Shown piece after piece: positions 41,458 to 52,700 of a DNA stretch of 64,000 bases. The translations under genes and the position numbers were made by a program. Location: positions 1,157,192 through 1,221,191 of the forward strand of contig NW_008705562.1 of the NCBI RefSeq assembly GCF_000186865.1. Direction: 5' to 3'. Numbering within the stretch: the stretch's first letter is position 1; the number at the start of each line of letters is the position of its first letter. The notes beneath the pieces are model-generated. The model saw only the letters and a list, made by a program, of their open reading frames with translations, did not search any database and had not been told where the DNA came from. Source of the DNA: Aureococcus anophagefferens. Lineage: Eukaryota > Sar > Pelagophyceae > Pelagomonadales > Pelagomonadaceae.

Positions 41458-41478
41458 GGTCGCTTTGGTGTTTTTTTA

Positions 41479-41496
41479 CATCCAAAATCAGCTCAG
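41479..41496 (+). repeat. Left terminal inverted repeat of the transposon
   Basis: CATCCAAAATCAGCTCAG, preceded by TTTA. It matches 17 of 18 bases with the inverted right end. Confidence 0.85.
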
Positions 41497-41835
41497 CCAG
41501 GGCCCTCCCCGCCGCTTAGACCTTAAGGCACGTCGCTGACGCCGCCCGTCGCGCGGTTGGTACGCGGGGGTCCCCCGGTGAGTATAAGAACGCGGCCGGC
41601 GCCTTAAAGTACCGCCGAACTCGCACGTCGCGCCGCGGTCGCGCGGCCCGTCGGGCGCGTTTCGCGCGCGCGTGTCGGATATCTTGGAGGTTCGCACGAA
41701 TCACCACCGGCCCTTCGCCGACTGCCTTCCTGCCGCGAGCTCTCCGGGTTTCGGGTACTGCCTGCGCTGAGCCCTCGTGAACCAAGGAGAACCAAGGGCT
41801 CGAAGTTTCGTTGATAACTGCACAAAGCAGCCACG

Positions 41836-44800
41836 ATGCACTCGGCGGAGAGCATCTCTGGAGGTCCTTCTGGGCTGCTGGGGCGGCGCGCGCAGCGCAT
41901 GCACAAAGGGCGCCACATCTTCTGTCGCGCGGCCTCCATGGCGCGCATCAGCGGCCGCGAGCGCGCATCATTGGTGCGGCGGGTCGGCGCGGCGGTGGAG
42001 CGCCACGCCCCGAAGATCATGAAAATGTCGATGCTCGTCGGCGCGATGGCCTGCCTCGCGGGGACGCGCTCGTCGTCGTGCATGCCGCGGCCCGTGGACC
42101 TCGACGAGACGCTGGAGCCGACCTTCACGGACGGCGCGCGCAAGTACTGGCACCTGCGGTTCACATGTCCGTGCAGCGAGAAGACGGTGACCGTCCGGAA
42201 ATACCTCCGGAAGCTGTCCGACGGCGACGACGTGGAGAAGGAGAAGGAGGCGGCGCTGGAGCGGCTCTGGGCGGGGCTCATCGATGAGCACGGAGAACAC
42301 CTGGGCCTCGGGGTCGTCGGCGGCGACGGCGCGATGGACGAGGACGCGGCGCCCGAGGAGGCGGGGGTCGTCTGCCAGCCGTGCTCCCCGCCGAGCTCAC
42401 CCGGGGCGAAGCGAGGGCGTGTTGCAGCGCAGCACCCGACGCCACAGTCGATGCGAGACGCACGAGAAGCCCCTGCGGCGGAGCCCGAACCGGCGCCGGA
42501 GCCCGAGCCGGCGCCGGAGCCCGACGACGGACCCGAGCCGCCTCTGCCGCCGGCGCCCCCGGCCCCACGGCGCTCGACACGCCCGCATCATGCTCCTGTC
42601 GACACCTACCAACCCCCTGTTCCCCGTGACCGGACGGCGTTCGCTGCCGCTCTACGTCGCCAGTACGACTCGACGCCGCGGCAGCCAGCAGCAGCCCGCG
42701 GGCCCGTCGTTTCGAGCGACCGCATCGACGAGGGCGTCGGCTCCAGCGACTCCAGCGACGAGGGCTGCGCGGGCTGCGCCAAGTGCGTGACGAAGGACGC
42801 GCTGCTCCGCGAGGCCGACATGGAGATTCAGAGCCTCCGCGCGAAGTTGTCGACGCCTGGGGCCGCGTGGGCCAAGACCGTCGAGGCGCTCCCGAACCGC
42901 ACGCAGGGCATGGCGAAGAAGGGTTTGGCGCTCATGGCGCGCCTCGAGCCGACGAGCACGCCGCGCGCGAACGGCGGACCCGACGGTAGCGGATCCGACG
43001 ACGACTCCAGCGACGATCCGGAGCCCCCCCGGCCGCGGCGCCGGGTCACAGCCGCTCGTGTCGACGAGCCATCGGCGGGGCCGGCGACAGAGGCGAAGGC
43101 CCGTGACGTGAATCCTGTGCTCGCGGCCCTCTTCGTGCACGGCGGAGGCGACCAGAGCCGGACCGCGGCGATCCTCCAGGCCGTCGTCGCGCGAGCAGGG
43201 AAGCTGCTGCGACTGGACTTGAAGGAGATCAAGGCCCTACGCGCCATGGGCCGGGCGATCAAGGGCTACTTCTCGCTCGCGGCCCTTCCGAACGGCGGGA
43301 CGCGTCGGAAGTATGCCCAGCAGAAGGTGGACGCGGTGATGGAGGCTGTAACGCCGGCGGATGGCGCTGCCAAGAACTTGCTCCGGGGCATCTCGCGGGT
43401 CTGCTGCGGCGACAACGTGAGCCACAGCGTCATCGGTCGCTTCTCGAACGCGGCGGATCGACGGAAGCTACAAGACGACGCGGGCAAGCTCGCACGCCAC
43501 CGCATGCGGGCTCTGCGCTCTGATCTCGTCGACCTCGCCTGTGCTCGTGAGTATTGGCACCAGAACGACGACGTGCGACTCGACACTTTCGCGGGGAGGT
43601 GCACCAAGAAGGTGAAGATCGTCACGGTCCAGGTCGACTCCGACGGGCGGAGGACGCTCGTCGTGAAGGAGGAGCACCACCAGCGCCACACGAAGCACGC
43701 GGGCGATTTGGAGATCTACCAGGCCTTCCTGAAGTCGGCGGGCTACGCCTCTCACCTCGCCGCCCATCCCAGCCACAAGATCTCCTTCACGCTCTTCAAG
43801 CGGGCCAAGTGCCCGTGCATCGCTGTGTGAAATCAAATCTTCAACCCGACTTCAGCACCTCCGCTGCGCTTCGAGAACTCGATGAGAGCAATCGATCCGT
43901 CCAAAAATCAGCCGAATCGACTTCGATTTGACCGAGCTAGAGAATTTCAAAGTTTGGTCGGGACGTCCCAAACCAGTCGTTGATTTGCACGTGTACAGGT
44001 GCATCGGCGAGCCGCACCAGCGCGAGTGCGCCGACGAGATCAAGACCAGCATGAGGGAACGACTGCTCGCTCTGAACCGCCTGCGCCTCTCGGTCAAAGA
44101 ACGGCAAGCGACGTGCCAGGGCCCAGTCTGCCGTGCACGGCGTGCAGCCGTCGACGCACGTTCTGCGGCGCCCGAGGCCTCGTACCTCCAGGCAGAGCAG
44201 ACCGCCGCCTACAAATTCAGCAAGATCCACGAACGATCGAATCTGTCCGCGGGCATGTTCTCAAGCTGCATGCTCTGCCCGGCAATACGCTGTGAAGATC
44301 TCGAGCTGACGACCGACGATGACGAGCGTGTGTTGATGCACAGGAAGGAGTGCGCCTACGGTGATTGCGATGAATGTGGCGTCGACCAGCGCTTTTTTCG
44401 TTGCCCCTGCGAGGACACTGACGTCGAGGTGAAGCTCCGCGAGTACCGGCTCCAGCCCCGGACGGTGAAAGGCGAAGACGACGAGGGCAACAGTATCAGC
44501 TCCACCATGGCCGTCAAGGAGCTCACGGAGGTCATGGTCACGGGCAGTGAGCTCCTCACGAAAATTGAAGCCGCGGCAACAGAGTATTTCACGCACTGCT
44601 GGAATTGCCGATGGGCCAACACGGCTCGGCTGAACGACATGCATAAGTTCACCGATACCGAGCTATTCATTCAGACCGATTTCGCTGCGCAGATCTCCAA
44701 CGCTGCCCAGGACAACCTCTGCTGCACACACAGGAACCATACGAATCTCGACGTGTTCGTCGTAGCATCGGATCCACGACTCGTCGACGTGACGGTGAAG

Positions 44801-46232
44801 CATGCCGACGGGTCCTCTTCCTTCGTCAAGAAACGCATCACAGACAACCACGCGTGGAAATTCTACGCCGGTGCCTCGGGCAAGGGCAAAGATAACGACT
44901 ACTTCTTCCATCACGCCGCTCTGACCCATCTGGTGGATTTCTACGTGGCGAAACGAGTCAAAGACAACAAGCCGCCTTTGACCCGGGTCATTCTCTGGAC
45001 CGACGGATGCCCCGGCCAATATATGTGCAAAGAGAACTTCGTGAAGGTCGCCGCCTTTTGGTCGAAAAAGGGCATCGAGCTGACGCATCGATTTGCCAGT
45101 GCCCGCGTCCCCCGAAGATGGCCCGAGCCTGCGAGACGATGGCCCCATAGGCGGCTACGAGTGATTTCAAAGGTGTGCATGACACTATAGGCAAGGAGGA
45201 CCGCCGCTGGATCAATGCGAACGCGCGGCGCGACGTCATCAGCGTCCCCCAGCCCTACGACCTCTTCACAGCGGTCCGCGATGGTCGGCCGAAGCCGAGC
45301 ATGGACTGGAACGCCTCACCTACGATTCTGGCGAAGAAGTGCGACAGACGGCGTCCAAATCCGCGCAGATCGACGCGAAGACGTCCAAATCGCGTAGGTC
45401 GACGCTCTCCTTGGACAAGTACTTCTACCGGTTCATCACGTGGACCCAGGACGACCCCATCGGAGTCGACGACGACGACGTGTTCTTCGCGGACAAGTCT
45501 GCCAAATGGAGCGCCTCGCCCGTCGAAGGCTGCAAGTCTGATCGAGAGTACCGGTCTGGTTCGTCTCACGCTGTCGACGACCTGCGGCGCCGCGCCCAGC
45601 CCTGCTCGTGCTCCAAGTGCCGCGTGAAGGACTACGACAACTGCCGCTACAAGGCGTGGACCGCGGCCCCCGAGATGCGCCAGAGCGACGGCTGGACCCG
45701 CACGACCATCATCCTGAAGCCGCCCTCCGGCGATGACCGCTCGAGCGCGCGCGTCATCGCCCAGGGCCTGGCGGAGAAGGACGCTCGTCTCGCTGCCCTC
45801 GCTCCGAAGATCCGCAAGGGCGATGTGGTCGCCTTGGGCATCTCTCAGAGCGAACGTGACGCCCAGGGCGTCGACTTCTACCTCGCCAAGGTCGTCGTGC
45901 CACCGGCGCGCGCGGACAACCAACGTCGGGTCAACGGCTCGGGGCGCGACGGCTGGAACATCAAGAAGGGCGAGTTCTGCTTGACCGTGCGCTGGTTCGA
46001 CCTGAAGCCGTGCGGCTACTACGAGGACTACGGGTCCCAGGACGAGCAGCTCCTCGAGATGGTCATCGCGGTCGGCGACGGCGCCGCGCTCGTGCTCGAG
46101 CCCGCCCCTCGGAAGGGCAGGGCGCGTGGGGCCCCGGCCCAGTTCCAGCTCGCCAAGGCGTCCGAAGCGGCCATCCACAACGAGAACTTGGACAAGTACG
46201 TCGACCGGGCCGCGGCGGGCTCATCTGCCTGA
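41836..46232 (+). CDS. Putative transposase, unassigned DDE-like family (at least three exons)
   Basis: Exon 1 is 41836-43814. Exon 2 is 43999-45098, after a family-A introner. A likely 74-nt intron (45099-45172) leads to a third part that switches frame once near 45,340 (small intron or frameshift) and stops at 46232. The N-terminal part has a CPC motif (YWHLRFTCPC), a long acidic Pro/Glu-rich linker, and KHAGDLEIYQAFLKSAG. A second CPC block (QRFFRCPCEDTDVEVKLREY) follows in exon 2. The core reads FIQTDFAAQ, then CCTHRNHTN, then FFHHAALTHLVDFYV, then LWTDGCPGQYMCKENF, then HRFASVHDTIGKEDRRW. The Asp residues in TDF and TDG, with a later HD-GK motif, resemble a DDE-type catalytic core seen in uncharacterised eukaryotic transposases. 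The C-terminal part (KGDVVALGIS, DFYLAKVVVP) resembles an SH3-like barrel. Confidence 0.68.
43823..43998 (+). mobile_element. Introner element, family A, inside the transposase gene
   Basis: The 176-bp element lies between perfect duplicates GTGCATCG (43815-43822 and 43999-44006). The left end CTGTGTGAAATCAA and the right end ...TTGATTTGCACGTGTACAG are inverted repeats with decay at the right. The intron 43815-43998 uses GT from the duplicate and AG from the element; exons join in phase 2 (KCP to CIGEP). The internal sequence nearly matches the element at 15432. Confidence 0.94.
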
Positions 46233-46440
46233 GAATCGGCGCCGAAACGCGCGCGCCGCGCGACGCCGCGGTCGACGCGCGGACGCCTCGCCGACCGCAG
46301 CACGTTCCACGTGGTTTATCGCACGGACCCGCCTTTGCCCACGCCGTTTATGGTCCTAATGACGCCTCTTTCCCCCGTGGCGCGGGCCGCTACTCGGCGG
46401 TCCGTGCGCGCTGGGGCCTATGTGTCCGGCCGTGTCCCCA

Positions 46441-46458
46441 CTGATCTGATTTTGGATG
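46441..46458 (-). repeat. Right terminal inverted repeat of the transposon
   Basis: The inverted complement of the left end with one mismatch, followed by TTTA at 46459-46462. Confidence 0.85.
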
Positions 46459-46726
46459 TTTAGATTCGTCGAGGCGCCGCGGGCAGGCTCGCCGGAGGCG
46501 TCGAGCCTCCCAGGGCGCGCGCGCCCCGCCAGTTTGCGAGGCCTCGAGCACATCTCGAGGTCGAGCAAATCAAAGGGCCAGGCGTGGCACAACAGTTTCG
46601 CCCCGCGCGCCCACGCCCCGACGCGCCCGCACCGCACGACCGGGCCCACCGCGACAGCCCCCCCGGGCATTTCAAGAGCTCGCGCCCCCGACGTTTCACG
46701 CGCTCGCCGATAAAAACGTTCCAGAC
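46459..46726. promoter_or_regulatory. Region between transposon and receptor-like gene
   Basis: This 268-bp stretch starts at the transposon's right duplicate. It is the upstream region of the gene at 46727. GATAAAAAC lies about 20 bp before that ATG and is a weak TATA-like sequence. Nothing else is recognised. Confidence 0.3.
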
Positions 46727-49700
46727 ATGCGCCTCGCCGCCCTCGCCGCCCTCGGGGCCCTCGCCGCCGGCGACGACGCCCCCGCGGAGTCGTTCTGCGC
46801 CCTCGCGGCCTTCGACGGGTGCTGGGGCAACTACCGGACGCTCGGCGGCGCCGGCATCTTCGCGGAGGCCACCGCTCAATTCTACGCGTCGCCCGCGCTC
46901 GCGGACGTCGACGGCGACGGCGACCTCGACATGGTCGCCGGCGACTACACAGGCTTCGTGACCTACTTCCGCAACATTGGCACGCCGACGGCGCCGTTCT
47001 TCGAGGCCGCGGCCGCGGAGGACGACCCCTTCGTGCTCGTCTTCGAAGCCTCGACCGTGTCCGCGCCGGCGTTCGCGGACCTCGACGGCGACGCGGACGC
47101 GGACCTCGTCGTCGGCAACTTCGCCGGCACCTTCGCCTACCACGAGAACGCGGGCGGAAACTTCGTCGAGCGCGAGGGCCACGCGGTCGCGAACGTCACC
47201 GTCGATGTTTATAGCCACGCGACGTTCGGCGACCTCGACGGCGACCTCGACCTCGACCTCCTCTGCGGCGACTCGTCGACGAGCCTCAAATACTACGTCA
47301 ACGTCGGCGACGCCCGGACGCCGGCCTTCGCGCCCGCGGTCGACGACCCCTTCGCCGAGGTCTACGTTTCCTCCCGGTACGGCGTGCCCGCGCTCGCGGA
47401 CGCGGACGGCGACGGCGACCTGGACCTCGTCGTCGGCGACCGGGCCGGCGACGTCCAGCTCCTGATCAACGTCGGCTCGGCGGCCGCGCCCGTCTTCGCG
47501 CCCGCGCTGACGTGGCAGGCGGACGCGGCCGCCGCGGCCGCGGGCGACAACGTCTTCGCGTCGGTCACCGTTGGCGACCTCGACGGCGACGCCTACGTCG
47601 ACGTCGTCGCGGGCGTGGGCTCCGGCGTGCTGAAGGCCTTCCTGAGCCGCACCTTCGCCGACCCCGTGCCGTTCGCGGCCGTCGAGAGCGTCGCCGACCC
47701 CGTGCTCGCGCTCGAAGTATTGGGCCCCAATGAGAATTGGGCCGCGCCGGCGCTCGGCGACTGGGACGGCGACGGCGACTTGGACATGGTCGTCGGAGCA
47801 TTCGAAGCCCTCGTCTACGTCGAGAACGTGGGCGCCGCGGCCGCGCCGGCGTTCGAGGTCCTCGAACGTGCCGCGCGGGAGTACGAGGCGCGACCTAACA
47901 GCACGTTCGCGGACCTCGCGTTCTTCGGCAACGAGCTGAAGCCCGCGCTCGGCGATCTGGACGGCGACGGCGACTTGGATCTCGTGGTCGGCGAGCTCAC
48001 GGGCGAGCTGACGTATTTGCGCAACGACGGCGGCCTCCTCGCGGAGCCCGTCCTGCTCGCGACTCCGGCGTCGCACGGCCGCCGCGCGGCGCCGGCGCTC
48101 GGCGACGTCGACGGCGACGGCGACCTGGACCTGGTCGTCGGCGACGAGGACGGCTGGGTCTACTATTACGTCAACGTCGGCGACGCGACGAACGCGGCCT
48201 TCGCCGAGGACGAGGACACGTTCTGGTCCGTCTGGTCCACGGCCATGGCGACGCCGGCGCTCGCGGACGTGGACGGCGACGGCGATCTCGACGTGATCCT
48301 CGGCGAGTCCTTCGGCGACCGGAACCTGGCGGACAAACTGCTCTACTTCGAGAACACGGGCGACGTTTCCGCGCCGGAATTCCTCGGCGAGGCGGCCGCG
48401 AGCCCCTTCGCGGCCCTGGAGATCCGGGCGAAGGGCGGCGCGCCTCGCCCGGCGCCGGCGGTCGGCGACCTCGACGGCGACGGCGACGCGGACGTCGTCT
48501 TCGGCGTCTACGACGGCGCGTTGAGCCTGCTCGTCGCGGGCTACTGCAACGCGCCCGGGCCCTGCCGCAAGGCGGGCCTCTGCGCGACGAGCGCGGCCGT
48601 CTTCTCCCAGGCCAAGTGCGAGTGCGTCGTCGGCTTCGTCGGGAGCCAGTGCGAGGCCTGCCAGCCGGGCTACTTCGGCCCGGCGTGCGACATCTGCCCG
48701 GAGGGCGGCGACGAGGACCGGGCGAAGCCGCGCATCACGGACACGTGCGGCGTCAAGGGCTCCGGCCGGAGCCGCGGCACCTGCGACGACACGGCGACGG
48801 GCTCGGGCGCCTGCGAATGCGCCGCGCCCTTTTACGGGACGAGCTGCGATCAGGGCGCGTGCCCGGCGGGCACCGTCGAGAACGCCGCGAGCGCGGGCGT
48901 CTACTACGCGGCCACGTGCGACGCGTGCCCGCCGGGCACGTACAGCGAGGAAAACGCGGCGACGTGCACGGCCTGCGACGCGGGCCGCTACAGCGACGCG
49001 GGCGCCGCGGCCTGCTCCTTCGCGTCCGCGGGATCCTTCGTTTCATCGACGGGCGCGTCCGCGGAGACGCCGTGCGCGCCGGGGACGTACTCGGCCGCGG
49101 GCGAGGACGCGTGCACGGCCTGCGACGCGGGCTTCTACGCGCCCGCGGGGAGCGCGGCCTGCGCGGCCTGCGCGCCGGGCACGTATTCGGGCGCGGGCCG
49201 CGGCGCGTGCGACGCCTGCCCGCCGCGGTCCTACGCGGCGGAGAGCGGCGCGGCGAGCTGCGCCGTCGCCGACGCGGGGTTCTTCGTCGCGGACGCGGGC
49301 GCGTCGGCCCAGGCGACGTGCCCGCCGGGCGCGTACTCGGGCTCGGGCGCGGCGAGCTGCACGCCCTGCGAGGCCGGCCGCTACGCGGCGCGCGGCGGCG
49401 AGTCGACGTGCGCGCTCTCGGACGCGGGCTACTTCGTCGCCGACGCCGGCGCCGACGCGCAGGCGCCGTGCCCCCAGGGCGCCTTCTCGGGCGGCGGCGA
49501 CGTCGCCTGCGAGGAGTGCGCGCCGGGCCGCTTCGCCGGCGACGAGGCGTCGACGGCCTGCGCGCTCGCGAGCGCCGGGTCCTTCGTCTCGAAGCGGGGC
49601 GCGACGCGGGAGGACGCGTGCGCCGCGGGCAGGTTCTCGGGCTCCGCGGCGACGGCCTGCGCCGACTGCGCGCCTGGGTCCTACGCGTCGAAGGCCGGCG

Positions 49701-52700
49701 CCGCGGCGTGCGCGCTCGCCGACGCGGGCTACGTCGTCGCGAAGCCGGGCGCCTCGAAGCAGGTCAAGTGCCCGCCGGGCGCGCGGAGCGGCGCGGCGGC
49801 CGCGCGCTGCGAGCCCTGCGAGCCCGGCGCCTTCGCGGCGGACGCGGGCGCGACGCGGTGCGCGCTCGCCGAGGCGGGCCACTTCGTCGCCGACGCCGGC
49901 GCGGCGGCGCAGGAGGCCTGCCCGCCGGGGTCGTTCTCGGGCGCGAACGCGGCCGCGTGCGAGCCCTGCGCGCCGGGCCGCCACGCGGAGGGCGCCGCGA
50001 CGGCGTCGTGCGCCATCGCGCTGCCGGGCACGTTCGCGGCGTCGCCCGGCGCGACGGCGGCGGGCCGCTGCCCCGCGGGCCGCTACAGCGGCGCGGGCGC
50101 GCTCTACTGCGAGCTCTGCGCCGAGGGGTCGACGAGCGACGCGGGCGCGTCGACGTGCGCGCCCGTCGACGCCGGCTCGCAGACCGCGGCGCTGTCGACG
50201 GTCGACGTCCGCGTCGAGGGCGCGGTGGTGCTTGTGGATGGTGTGCTTGACGATAGCACACGGGCGGCGTTCGCGGCGGCGCTCGACGCGAGCCTCGGCG
50301 ACACGTTCAGCGTCGTCGCGGCCGACGTCGCGGCCGCGGGCCGGCGGCGCCTCGGCGACGGCGCGGACGTGGCCTTCGCGGCGACGACGGTCGCGTCGCT
50401 CGTGCCCGGCGAGTCCTCCGACGCGGCCCTGCGCCGCGCGCGCAACAGCTTCATTATTGCACTACGGAGCGCCGCGACGACGGGGCGGCTCCAGGACGCG
50501 CTCGGCGACGTCGCGATCGACGCGGAGCGGACCGCGGCGGCCGCGGACGCCGCGACGGCGTCGCTCGCGTCCGAGCCGACGCGCGCCGCGGGCGCGCTCG
50601 TCGTCGAGTGCCCCGCGGGGACCTACTCGACGTCCGGCGCCGTCGCGTGCGTGCCCTGCGCGCCGGGCACGTACGCGGACGCGGCCGCGATGACGAGCTG
50701 CAAGCTCGCGGCGCCCGGCTCGTACGTCGCCGCGGCGGGCGCGGCGGCCGCGACGCCCTGCGCCGCGGGCACCTACAGCGGCTCCGCGGCGACGGCCTGC
50801 GCGCCCTGCCCCGAGGGGTCCTTCGTCAACGAGACGGGGTCGCCGAACTGCCTCCGGTGCCCCGCGCCGACGACGACGCTCGTCCCCGGCCGCGCGTACT
50901 GCGACGCGTGCCGCGAGGGCTACTACTGGGACGGCCGCTACTTCCGCGACCACGGCGCCGCGGCCCTGGCGGCGACGCGGACGCAGTGCGCGGCGTGCTG
51001 CGGCCGGTGCGGCGACGCGTGCGTCGGCGCGGACGAGACCGACTGCGCGGACTGCGCCGCGCCCGGCGCGACGCTCGAGACGCTGGACCTGAAGAAGAAC
51101 TTCTGGCGCGCCTCCGCGGCGGCCGACGCCGTCTACCGCTGCCACCAGCTCGGCGCCTGCAAGGGCGGCGCGAACAGCTCGTGCGCGCGCGGCCACAAGG
51201 GCGTGCTCTGCGGGACCTGCGAGGCGGGCCACTACCACGACTCGTCGCTCCAGGCCTGCCGCGACTGCGGCCGCAAGTTCAACGTGAGCGGCGAGAACAT
51301 CATCGGCTCCGTCCTCGTCTTCGCCGTCGTCTGCCTCCTCTGCGGCGCGCTCCTCAAGCGCTACGGCTGGACGCAGATCCGCGCGTATTTCGTCGAGTTC
51401 TTCAAGGAGCTCGACGTGCTCCACGTCTACTCCAACGCGCGCAAGCGGCAGCACAAGACGAAGATCTCGAAGAAGCGGCGGCGCGAGAAGCGCCGGGAGC
51501 TCGAGGAGGAGCGGTCGCGCGCCGCCGCCGACGGGAGCGGCTCCGGCTCCGGCTCCGACTCCGACGGCGGCGACGGCCTCGGCGAGCTCCGGACGTCCGG
51601 GTCGAAGAGCTCGCTCGGCGACGGCCTCGCGACGCGGACGACGGCCGGCGGCGGCGCCGAGCAGGAGGAGGACGCGACGAGCGGCAGCGTCATGACGAAG
51701 CTGAAGATCATCATCTCGACGTACCAGATCGCGACGTCGCTGCCGTGGACGCTGCCCCAGGTCGACTTCCCCAAGGTCTTCGAGGACGTGCTCAAGCTCG
51801 GCTCGATCGTCAACCTGAGCCTGATTTCGTTCGCGAAGAGCGAGTGCTTCGGCGACATCACGTACTTTGACAAGCTCCTCTTCACGACGCTCGTGCCCTT
51901 CGTCTTCGTCGTCCTCATCGGCGTCGTCTGCGCGCTGCGCATGGCCTACGTGCCCGCGGACCAGCGCACGCGCGTGCTCTACAAGGGGGGCTACTGGATC
52001 ATGTTCACGCTCTACGTCTTCGTGCCCGGCACGTCGAGCTACTGCTTCCGCTACTTCTCGTGCGCGTCCTACGAGGGCTACGGCGGGTCCCGGGCGTACC
52101 ACGTGCTCCGCGCGGACCCCAGCATCGGCTGCGGGAGCCCGGCCTACGCCGCCTGGCTGCCCTACGTGCTCTGCGCGATGCTCGTCTACCCCGTGGGCAT
52201 CCCCGCGACGTTCGCGGCGCTGCTCTGGCGGCTCCGGGACCGGCTCGACCCGGAGGTCCGCGCGAAGCTCGTGGGCACGAACTCGCGGCGCGTGAGCCTC
52301 GGCGCGGCGACGGAGCTCAAGGAGCGGTCCGCCTTCGGCAATCTGGCGAACCCGGAGGACCAGGAGTACCTCGACGCGGCGCTCGAGCGCCACCGCGAGG
52401 CGCTCCGCCAGCTCCAGAAGCTCGAGCAGCGCGCGAACGACCCCGCGCTCCGGCCCATCCGCTTCCTCTACGAGGAGTTCGAGCCGCGGTGCTGCATGTT
52501 CATCGTCTACGAGATCCTGCGCCGCGTCTTCCTCACGGGCTGCCTCGTCATGTTCCTGCCGGGGTCCATCTCCCAGATCGCCATCGGGTTGCTGGGCACG
52601 ATGATCTCCTACCGCATCTACAACTACTACCGGCCCTACATCGAGGAGGACGACAACATCATCTCGGAAGTCGCGCAGACGCAGCTCGTCATCATCTTCT

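Larger units (their letters stand above)
41479..46458 (+). mobile_element. DNA transposon of about 5 kb with terminal inverted repeats
   Basis: The left end is CATCCAAAATCAGCTCAG (41479-41496). The right end, 46441-46458, is the inverted complement with one mismatch (CATCCAAAATCAGATCAG on the minus strand). Each end abuts TTTA (41475-41478 and 46459-46462), the probable 4-bp target duplication. The element encloses exactly one long spliced gene, 41836-46232, with transposase-like motifs. Part of it, around 44050-45200, is visibly less GC-rich than the host genes. A gene and its repeats matching like this by chance is very unlikely. I cannot assign it to a named superfamily. Confidence 0.85.
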
